Assembly (NCBI GenBank): GCA_029858755.1 | Contig: JAOUEK010000113.1 | Span: 1 to 6,608, forward strand | Reading direction: 5' to 3' | Origin: Thermoleophilia bacterium | GTDB taxonomy: Bacteria > Actinomycetota > Thermoleophilia > Gaiellales > Gaiellaceae | DNA: 6,608 nt | In this document: piece by piece, positions 1 to 4,638 of the stretch | Position numbering within the stretch: the first letter of the stretch is position 1 | Layout of the letters: the number at the start of each line of letters is the position of its first letter | Notes under the pieces: model-generated | Database searches by the model: none | What the model was told of the DNA's origin: nothing | The model's input: the letters and a program-made list of their open reading frames with translations, nothing else | Program-made: the position numbers and the translations under genes

Positions 1-170
1 TCGCCGATCCCGGCGCACGAGGGATGCTCCCCTTCACCTCGCTCCGTCATCCCGACCCGCTGCTCGTCGAGGGCATCGACCTCGAGGGCCACGTGCTCTG
101 GGGCATGACCCTGCGGATCCTCGACGACCTCGTGCCGCGGCTGCTCGCGGGCGAGTGGCAGATCCCGTGA
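1..170 (+). CDS. Probable CoA-pyrophosphatase-like Nudix hydrolase, C-terminal end (partial)
   Basis: The open frame enters from the left edge (first full codon at 3) and stops at TGA 168-170, giving 55 residues. The tail contains LEGHVLWGMTLRILDDL. The pattern of a short acidic strand, then GH-V-WG-T-RIL and a closing helix, resembles the C-terminus of Nudix enzymes that hydrolyse coenzyme A to phosphopantetheine and 3',5'-ADP (NudL/YeaB type). The Nudix box and the CoA-specific motif would lie upstream of the window, so the assignment rests on the tail alone. The gene is followed after 115 bp by a second, unrelated-looking Nudix gene on the same strand. Another Nudix subfamily is possible. 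Confidence 0.5.
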   Translation, partial: ADPGARGMLPFTSLRHPDPLLVEGIDLEGHVLWGMTLRILDDLVPRLLAGEWQIP

Positions 171-285
171 CCGGGCGGAGCCGACGGCCGGGCCGCGATC
201 GCCCTGAGGACGGGAAGCGTCCGCGTCGGGGGCGCGTCCCCGGCACGGAAGGGGCGTCCGGGGGCTCGCCGGCTAGCATCCGGCG
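171..285 (+). other. Intergenic spacer between the two Nudix genes
   Basis: A 115-bp GC-rich gap with no convincing ORF. Its right end carries the -10 hexamer of the next gene. I see no clear terminator for the upstream gene and no recognisable -35 hexamer. Confidence 0.5.
274..279 (+). promoter_or_regulatory. -10 hexamer TAGCAT, leaderless-type promoter
   Basis: TAGCAT matches the actinobacterial TANNNT -10 pattern. Exactly 6 nt (ccggcg) separate it from the ATG at 286, so transcription would be expected to begin at or next to the A of the start codon. No Shine-Dalgarno precedes that ATG, which fits a leaderless mRNA. No TTGACA-like -35 is visible. Confidence 0.5.
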
Positions 286-825
286 ATGCCGGACGCATGG
301 GAGCAGCTCGACTCGGAGCCCGCCTTCGACCACCCGCACTTCCGCATCCGGCGCGACACGCTCCGCCTTCCCAGCGGACGGATCGTCGACGACTACCTCG
401 TCGGCGTGCTCGAGGACTACGCCCTCGTCGTCGCCGTCACTCCCGATCGGCAGGTCGTTCTGGCGCGCCAGTGGAAGCAAGGCGTGGGACGAATCACGCT
501 CGAGCTCCCGGGTGGCAAGGTCGACGACGGCGAGACGCCCACGCAGACGGCGGCACGGGAACTGCGTGAGGAGACGGGCTACGAAGCGCCCTCGCTCGAG
601 CTCCTCGCCTCGCTCGACGTTGACGCCTCGAAGGCGGCGAACCAGGGGCACGTCTTCCTCGCCCGGGACGCAGAGCTGCTGCACGAGCCCGAACGGCACG
701 AGATGGAGACCCCGGACGTGGTGGTCGTCCCGCTCGACGGCATCCCGGAGCTGATCGCAGCCGGCGAGATCCAGGGCGCAGCGTCGGTCGCCGGGCTGCT
801 GCTCGCCCTCGACCGGCTCGACTGA
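286..825 (+). CDS. Nudix hydrolase, ADP-ribose pyrophosphatase-like
   Basis: A 179-aa cytosolic protein with a complete 23-residue Nudix box at residues 77-99: Gly77, Glu83, then RELREETGY at 91-99 matching REUXEEXGU. The catalytic metal-binding glutamates Glu95 and Glu96 are present. The preceding segment, VLARQWKQGVGRITLELPGGK, resembles the beta-strand run before the box in ADP-ribose and nucleotide-sugar pyrophosphatases (NudF type). Those enzymes hydrolyse ADP-ribose or similar NDP-X substrates to AMP or NMP plus a sugar phosphate. The length is close to the family norm. The ATG at 286 is chosen because the -10 hexamer at 274-279 puts the transcript start on it and there is no Shine-Dalgarno. 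The stop lies 3 bp from the stop of the convergent OYE gene. The substrate cannot be fixed from sequence; a GDP-mannose hydrolase or an 8-oxo-nucleotide enzyme is less likely. Confidence 0.92.
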   Translation: MPDAWEQLDSEPAFDHPHFRIRRDTLRLPSGRIVDDYLVGVLEDYALVVAVTPDRQVVLARQWKQGVGRITLELPGGKVDDGETPTQTAARELREETGYEAPSLELLASLDVDASKAANQGHVFLARDAELLHEPERHEMETPDVVVVPLDGIPELIAAGEIQGAASVAGLLLALDRLD

Positions 826-828
826 CGG

Positions 829-1890
829 CTACCAGGCGCGGCGGTACTGGTCGGGCGGCGCGAGCTCGGCGCCGAGGGCCCGCGCTGCGCGGCGCGGGAA
901 GTAGGGGTCGCGGAGCAGCTCCCGCGCGAGCAGGACGACGTCGGCGCGCCCTGACGCCACGATCTCCTCGGCCTGCGCGGGCTCTGTGATCAGCCCGACC
1001 GCGCCGGTGGCGATCCCCGCCTCGCGACGGATCCGCTCGGCAAAGGGCACCTGGTAGCCGGGGCCGGCTTCGACGCGCTGGTACGGCACCAGGCCGCCCG
1101 AGGAGACGTCGATCAGGTCGACCCCCCGGGCGGAGAGCAGACGCGCGAGCTCGACGCTCTGCTCGAGGTCCCAGCCTCCGTCGGCCCAGTCGGTCGCCGA
1201 GATCCGCACCCACAGCGGCAGCTCCTCCGGCCACACGGAGCGGACGGCGTCGGCGACCTCGAGCAGAAGTCGCGTCCGGCCGTCGAAGCCGCCCCCGTAC
1301 GCGTCCGTGCGCTCGTTCGCCAGCGGAGAGAGGAACTCGTGGAGCAGGTACCCGTGCGCGGCATGGAGCTCGACGACGCGAAAACCGGCCTCGCCGGCCC
1401 GCACCGCGGCGTCGCGAAACGCGGCGACGACGTCGTGGATCGCCGTGTCGTCGAGAGGCCTCGGCGACGGGCCCGCCGGGTCGTACGGGATCGGGCTCGG
1501 CGCGACCGGCTGCCAGCCGCCGTCGGCCGGATCGACGGAACCGCGCCCACGCCAGGGCACGTCGGTGCTCGCCTTGCGGCCGGCGTGGGCCAGCTGCATG
1601 CCCGGCATTGCGCCGGCCCGCACCACGAAGCGCGCGATGCTCGCCCATGCCTCGGCCTGTGCGTCGTTCCAGATGCCGGCGTCGGCCGGCGAGATCCGCC
1701 CTTCAGGCAGCACCGCGCTCGCCTCCGTGAAGACGAGCGACGCGCCGCCGACCGCCCGGCTGCCGAGATGCACCTCGTGCCACTCGTTCGGCATCCCCTC
1801 CACCGACGAGTACTGGCACATCGGCGACACGACGATCCGGTTCGGGAGCGTGACGGAGCGCTGGGTGAGCGAGTCGAAGAGCGTGGCCAT
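829..1890 (-). CDS. Old Yellow Enzyme, NADH:flavin oxidoreductase of the YqjM class
   Basis: A 353-aa FMN-dependent TIM-barrel ene-reductase. The N-terminus reads LPNRIVVSPMCQYSS, placing Cys25 and Tyr27 where YqjM-class enzymes carry the redox-tuning Cys and the active-site Tyr. Gln99 and the HAGRK segment follow. HAAHGYLLHEFLSPL at 176-190 gives the His176/His179 pair that binds the carbonyl of the substrate. WVRIS holds the FMN-contacting Arg229. The C-terminal YRRAW puts Arg351 where YqjM has the arginine finger that reaches into the neighbouring subunit. The enzyme is expected to reduce activated C=C bonds of enones, maleimides or nitro-olefins with NAD(P)H; the physiological substrate is unknown. 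The ATG at 1890 gives the canonical N-terminus, and the TANNNT hexamer at 1902-1907 predicts only about a 5-nt leader. It is divergent from the gene at 2036 and convergent with the Nudix gene. Confidence 0.95.
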   Translation of the reverse strand: MATLFDSLTQRSVTLPNRIVVSPMCQYSSVEGMPNEWHEVHLGSRAVGGASLVFTEASAVLPEGRISPADAGIWNDAQAEAWASIARFVVRAGAMPGMQLAHAGRKASTDVPWRGRGSVDPADGGWQPVAPSPIPYDPAGPSPRPLDDTAIHDVVAAFRDAAVRAGEAGFRVVELHAAHGYLLHEFLSPLANERTDAYGGGFDGRTRLLLEVADAVRSVWPEELPLWVRISATDWADGGWDLEQSVELARLLSARGVDLIDVSSGGLVPYQRVEAGPGYQVPFAERIRREAGIATGAVGLITEPAQAEEIVASGRADVVLLARELLRDPYFPRRAARALGAELAPPDQYRRAW

Positions 1891-1901
1891 GCCCCGGCGT
1901 C

Positions 1902-1907
1902 AACGTA
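1902..1907 (-). promoter_or_regulatory. -10 hexamer TACGTT for the OYE gene
   Basis: On the minus strand TACGTT (TANNNT) ends 11 nt before the ATG of the OYE gene. The expected transcription start is about 6-7 nt downstream, leaving a leader of about 4-5 nt that is too short for a Shine-Dalgarno. No -35 match is obvious. Confidence 0.4.
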
Positions 1908-2006
1908 GCTGTCCCGCTCGTCCTTCCCGCGGCAGCTCACTGCGAGCCGAGACCGGTCGCGCCGGCCGGGGCACGGCCGCGCTGCCTCCGGCGTCCGGGC
2001 ACCGTC

Positions 2007-2012
2007 TACGCT
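2007..2012 (+). promoter_or_regulatory. -10 hexamer TACGCT upstream of the unknown gene
   Basis: TACGCT fits TANNNT. A start 6-7 nt downstream falls at about 2019, on a GTG that opens a 6-codon ORF, and about 17 nt ahead of the TTG of the main gene. The 145-bp gap between the divergent starts at 1890 and 2036 therefore holds both promoters. Confidence 0.4.
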
Positions 2013-2018
2013 GGCGTG

Positions 2019-2039
2019 GTGGTAGTGGTGGGGAGTTGA
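2019..2039 (+). CDS. Candidate leaderless micro-ORF (6 codons) overlapping the next start
   Basis: Reading from the predicted transcript start: GTG GTA GTG GTG GGG AGT TGA, a putative MVVVGS peptide. An in-frame GTG at 2016 could also serve as start. Spacing from the -10 hexamer to GTG 2019 is 6 nt, identical to the leaderless-type promoters at 274 and 3478. Its TGA (2037-2039) overlaps the TTG start (2036-2038) of the downstream gene as TTGA, an arrangement typical of translational coupling. The same bases also contain the Shine-Dalgarno-like GGTGG of the main gene, so the tandem GTG codons may simply reflect ribosome-binding sequence. No conservation evidence is available here. Confidence 0.25.
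   Translation: MVVVGS
2027..2031 (+). promoter_or_regulatory. Shine-Dalgarno GGTGG deciding the TTG start at 2036
   Basis: GGTGG sits 4 nt before TTG 2036, in a purine-rich stretch running to 2035, and matches part of AGGAGGTGA. No other in-frame start nearby is as well placed: GTG 2051 lies 15 nt or more away from the same motif. Confidence 0.4.
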
Positions 2040-2782
2040 CGAGCCGCGCCGTGCGGGAGGCCGAGCGGCTGCTGCGGCAGCCTGCCACCGGCGTGTTCGG
2101 TGAGGTCGAGCTCGACGGCCTCGCCGAGCCCGTGCGCGAGATGCTCGGCGGCGCGATCGCCCCGGGGACGCCGCTCGTGACGAGCGCGCGGCTGGAGATG
2201 CGCGGCGAGATCCGGCTCGGGCGCTGGCGACGGTTCTCGGGCAGCGAGGTGCTCGCCCCTCACGCCGGGTTCGTGTGGGCCGTGCGCGTGGGCCCGATCA
2301 CCGGGTTCGACCGCTACCTCGGCGGAGCGGGCGAGATGCGCTGGAGGCTGATCGGGGTCGTCCCCGTGACGAGTGCGCGCGGGCCCGACGTCTCCCGCAG
2401 CGCCGCCGGCCGCATCGCCGGCGAGGCGGTGTGGATCCCGACGGCGCTCCTGCCGCGCTTCGGCGTCGAGTGGTCGACGGTGGACGAAAGGCATCTCGTT
2501 GCGCGGCTCGGCCTCGACGCGCACCTGCTGGAGCTCCACTACGGCCTCGACGAGCGCGCCCGGGTGGAGCGCGTCTGGTTCGACCGGTGGGGCGACCCGG
2601 ACGGCAGCGGGACCTACGGGTTGCACCCGTTCGGCGTCGAGACGCTTGCCTGGGAGACGTTCGGCGGGCTCACGATCCCCAACGCGGGCCGGGCGGGCTG
2701 GCACTACGGCACCGACCGTTGGGAGGACGGCGTCTTCTTCCGCTACGAGATCACCGGGCTCGAGCCGCTCGGCGCGCGCTGA
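2036..2782 (+). CDS. Conserved protein of unknown function (DUF6544-like)
   Basis: With the TTG start the product is 248 aa, soluble, with no signal peptide or membrane segment. I do not know a function. The sequence has the layout of a family I recall as DUF6544 (name from memory): ARLEMRGEIRLGRWRRF at 51-67, a VWAVRVGPITGFDRY block at 80-94, GEMRWRLIGVVPV near 99-111, SRSAAGRIAGEAVWIPTALLP at 120-140, and a C-terminal aromatic block (residues 200-236, many W/F/Y/H). Alternating strands with conserved aromatics suggest a beta-rich fold that could bind a lipid or other hydrophobic ligand, which is inference. The open frame continues upstream to 1307, but that part is antisense to the OYE gene. 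The last 40 bp overlap the convergent kinase gene. It is divergent from the OYE. Confidence 0.8.
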   Translation: MTSRAVREAERLLRQPATGVFGEVELDGLAEPVREMLGGAIAPGTPLVTSARLEMRGEIRLGRWRRFSGSEVLAPHAGFVWAVRVGPITGFDRYLGGAGEMRWRLIGVVPVTSARGPDVSRSAAGRIAGEAVWIPTALLPRFGVEWSTVDERHLVARLGLDAHLLELHYGLDERARVERVWFDRWGDPDGSGTYGLHPFGVETLAWETFGGLTIPNAGRAGWHYGTDRWEDGVFFRYEITGLEPLGAR

Positions 2783-3471
2783 CGCGGGGCGCGCCGCACG
2801 GTCAGCCGAGGCGCCTCGGGCCGGTCGTTCAGGACGACGACGTCGGCGTGGCGCTCGGGGCGCGCCTCGGCGAAGTAGAGGCGCTGCCCGGGGATGTAGC
2901 GGGCGCGGTAGCGGCGCTCGACCGCCTCCGCCGAGCCGAAGAGCTCGACGTCGCGCGCGAGCGCCCGTCGCAGCGTCTCTTCGAAGCTGGCCGCGACGAA
3001 CACGCGCACGTCCCAGAGCTCCTGCAGCTCGGGGCGCAGCAGGAAGACCCCGTCGAAGACGAGCACGGCGCGTCGCCCGACGTCGAGCGGAGGGGTGTCG
3101 ACGTGCTCGTCGGCGCGGAAGTCGAAGACCGCGGTGCGGACGGCACGGCTCCCACCCGGCCCCAGCGGCTCGAGCAGCAGCGAGCGCAGCGCCTCGTGGT
3201 CGAACGAATCCGCGTAGTAGCCCAGGGGGGAGCCCTCGCCTCTCGCGTAGCGCTCCGTCCGGGGACGGTGGAAGCCGTCGATGGAGGCCTGGAGCACCTC
3301 GCGGCCGCGGTCCCGGAGCGCCGCCGCGAGCTCGCCAGCCAACGTCGTCTTGCCGGCGGCGTCGGGGCCGTCGATCGCCACCCGCGTCGGATGCCCCGGG
3401 TCGGTCGTGTCGACGAGGTCCGCCAGCAGGCGCAGGAGCTCGGCCCGGGTCACGTGCTCGCCGCCCGCCAC
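2743..3471 (-). CDS. Uridine kinase-like P-loop kinase
   Basis: A 242-aa protein of the phosphoribulokinase/uridine kinase fold. The Walker A motif GPDAAGKTT spans 35-43 with Lys41. SIDGFHRPR at 63-71 supplies the Asp65/His68 positions that face the phosphate acceptor in this fold. VLVFDGVFLLRPEL at 137-150 is the Walker-B-like strand, with Asp140 where classical uridine kinases have Glu. RRYRARYIPGQRLYFAEARP at 186-205 is the arginine-rich lid. Proteins of this shape are often annotated uridine kinase in actinobacteria, but the acceptor is not established and another small hydroxyl compound is possible. The start is GTG 3471, 6 nt after a TAGACT hexamer, with no Shine-Dalgarno (GTG 3453 is an alternative). 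The 13-codon tail beyond the family core, including the stop, overlaps the convergent gene ending at 2782. Confidence 0.85.
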   Translation of the reverse strand: MAGGEHVTRAELLRLLADLVDTTDPGHPTRVAIDGPDAAGKTTLAGELAAALRDRGREVLQASIDGFHRPRTERYARGEGSPLGYYADSFDHEALRSLLLEPLGPGGSRAVRTAVFDFRADEHVDTPPLDVGRRAVLVFDGVFLLRPELQELWDVRVFVAASFEETLRRALARDVELFGSAEAVERRYRARYIPGQRLYFAEARPERHADVVVLNDRPEAPRLTVRRAPRQRAPSGSSPVIS

Positions 3472-3477
3472 GGGTCG

Positions 3478-3483
3478 AGTCTA
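3478..3483 (-). promoter_or_regulatory. -10 hexamer TAGACT, leaderless-type promoter of the kinase
   Basis: On the minus strand TAGACT is followed by exactly 6 nt (cgaccc) and then the GTG start. The spacing and hexamer type match the Nudix promoter at 274-279. This suggests the kinase can be transcribed independently of the membrane-protein gene 47 bp upstream. Confidence 0.5.
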
Positions 3484-3485
3484 CG

Positions 3486-3516
3486 CCGGGGAGAATGCAG
3501 CCGAGACGCCTCCCGG
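3486..3516 (-). terminator. Possible weak hairpin between the membrane-protein and kinase genes
   Basis: CCGGGGAG (3486-3493) pairs with CTCCCGG (3510-3516) with one bulged G and a 16-nt loop, 2 nt past the stop of the membrane-protein gene. There is no T-run. It could attenuate read-through into the kinase, or be incidental in such GC-rich DNA. Confidence 0.25.
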
Positions 3517-3518
3517 GC

Positions 3519-4499
3519 TCACGGCACGGCGAGACGGCCGCGCGCTCCGACGAGCGAGCAGGCGAGCCCGACGAGAGCGGCGATGAGTGCGGCCGCCGTG
3601 AGCAGCAGCCCGGAGGCGAGCGGGAAGTTGATCGCCACGTCCTTCGAGGCGCCGAGCGCGAACAGCACGCCCGCGGTCGCACCCATGCCCGCGACCGCGC
3701 CCCCGGCCGTGATCGGGAGGATCGAGGTGGCTCCGGCCATGCAGAGGATGACGAGCGCCAGGGTCGGCGAGAACCCGCCGCCGAGCGCCATCAGCAGCAA
3801 CGCGCTGCCGAGCGCGCGCGACGTCCAGCAGGCGAGCAGCGAGATGCCGGCGACGAGCGTCGAGCGCGTGAGCACCGTGTTCTCGGCGATGCGGCGGCAC
3901 AGGGCGGTCACCCGGCTGGAGCGGTGCACGAGCGGCAGGCGCACCAGCCTCGGCCCCGCGATGAGGACGCCGAGGCAGCCGACGCAGAAGAGGACGACGA
4001 CGACGAGCGGCGCGCGGAACACCGGCCCCGAGGTGGCGAGCGCCGAGACCGCGAGCGGGAGCATCGCGACCGAGTCGAGGATGCCGAGTGCGACGATCGA
4101 GAGCACGATCGTGTCGATGCCGAGCGTCGACCCGCGCATCCGCCGCAGGACACCGATCTTCACCAGGTAGTCGAGCCGGAAGGGCAGGACGGCGCCGCTG
4201 GCCGCCGCCGCCCCGCACGCGGCGAGGCACCGGGAGCGGCCGGGACGGCCGAGCCTCGGAAACATCAGCCGCCAGCCGAGCGCGCGGAAGCCGAAGCTCG
4301 CGAGGTAGGCCGCGGCGCCGACGAGGACGAGCGACAGGTCGGCGTGCTGCAGCGGCCACGACGCGCTGGTCAGGTGCCGAGCGACGAGGACCGTGGCGGC
4401 GATGGAGAGGACGCCGAACGTGATCCCGCCGACCACCTTCTTCCAGCCGTGCGAGCCGCCTGCCGTCTCGACGCCGTGCTCCGCCGCGCGTATGTCCAA
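3519..4499 (-). CDS. Multi-pass membrane protein, lysylphosphatidylglycerol-synthase TM-domain type (UPF0104)
   Basis: A 326-aa integral membrane protein with about seven or eight hydrophobic spans, the clearest near residues 25-41, 54-72, 91-105, 127-155, 163-182, 213-237, 245-281 and 294-317. It has no C-terminal aminoacyl-transferase domain. GAVLPFRLDYLVKIGVLRR at 102-120 corresponds to the conserved P-x-R-x-(G/D) loop of the LPG synthase transmembrane family. SILPITAGGAVAGMGATAGV at 259-278 corresponds to its second conserved loop with P-x-x-x-GG-x-G. Stand-alone members act in, or are proposed for, movement of lipid-linked molecules across the membrane; the cargo here is unknown. The start is TTG 4499, supported by GGAGG 7 nt upstream. 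The next gene on the strand is the kinase, 47 bp downstream. It is divergent from the cyclase fusion. Confidence 0.85.
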   Translation of the reverse strand: MDIRAAEHGVETAGGSHGWKKVVGGITFGVLSIAATVLVARHLTSASWPLQHADLSLVLVGAAAYLASFGFRALGWRLMFPRLGRPGRSRCLAACGAAAASGAVLPFRLDYLVKIGVLRRMRGSTLGIDTIVLSIVALGILDSVAMLPLAVSALATSGPVFRAPLVVVVLFCVGCLGVLIAGPRLVRLPLVHRSSRVTALCRRIAENTVLTRSTLVAGISLLACWTSRALGSALLLMALGGGFSPTLALVILCMAGATSILPITAGGAVAGMGATAGVLFALGASKDVAINFPLASGLLLTAAALIAALVGLACSLVGARGRLAVP

Positions 4500-4506
4500 G
4501 CTCTCG

Positions 4507-4511
4507 CCTCC
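4507..4511 (-). promoter_or_regulatory. Shine-Dalgarno GGAGG fixing the TTG start at 4499
   Basis: The minus strand reads GGGAGG followed by cgagagc and TTG, a strong ribosome-binding site at 7-nt spacing. It is the clearest Shine-Dalgarno in the window and decides an otherwise unexpected TTG start. Confidence 0.75.
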
Positions 4512-4573
4512 CAGACCCTGCGAACGGATAAGGAAGGCGCGCGTGCGCCGTCGGTACGCGTCCGTGTCGCCGC

Positions 4574-4579
4574 AGTCTA
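4574..4579 (-). promoter_or_regulatory. -10 hexamer TAGACT for the membrane-protein gene
   Basis: The hexamer is identical to the one before the kinase gene. The expected start near 4567 gives a leader of about 68 nt containing the GGAGG site and a small GGCGC/GCGCC hairpin (4536-4549). No comparable TANNNT is visible on the plus strand for the divergent cyclase gene. Confidence 0.35.
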
Positions 4580-4587
4580 GCTGCTCG

Positions 4588-4599
4588 CCGGCGCGCCGG
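4588..4599. promoter_or_regulatory. Perfect 12-bp palindrome in the divergent promoter region
   Basis: CCGGCGCGCCGG lies between the two divergent starts (4499 and 4639). It covers part of the spacer and the first base of the predicted -35 region of the minus-strand promoter whose -10 is at 4574-4579, a position where a repressor could act. The composition is pure G+C, so chance is a serious alternative. Confidence 0.2.
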
Positions 4600-4623
4600 A
4601 ACCTGGCCTTGGTGACGTCGATC

Positions 4624-4629
4624 GGAGAG
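4624..4629 (+). promoter_or_regulatory. Shine-Dalgarno GGAGAG for the cyclase fusion
   Basis: GGAGAG lies 9 nt before GTG 4639 and supports that start over GTG 4612, which has no such motif. It overlaps an inverted repeat, GAGAG-A-CTCTC (4625-4635), which could fold as a GAGA/TCTC mini-hairpin hiding the site. Confidence 0.5.
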
Positions 4630-4638
4630 ACTCTCGCT

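Noticed and set aside
1307..2035. Upstream 243 codons of the frame that contains the unknown gene
   Set aside because: This part is antisense to the Old Yellow Enzyme gene and lacks the domain seen after 2036. The TTG at 2036 with its GGTGG is the better start.
2275..4580. Two long plus-strand frames (631 and 735 aa) across the kinase and membrane-protein genes
   Set aside because: Low-complexity Arg/Ala-rich translations antisense to genes with clear motifs. They have no plausible start signals.
4393..4638. N-terminal extension of the cyclase fusion to ATG 4393
   Set aside because: It would overlap the start of the divergent membrane-protein gene and its promoter. The added residues look like intergenic translation, and the family N-terminus begins at about 4639.
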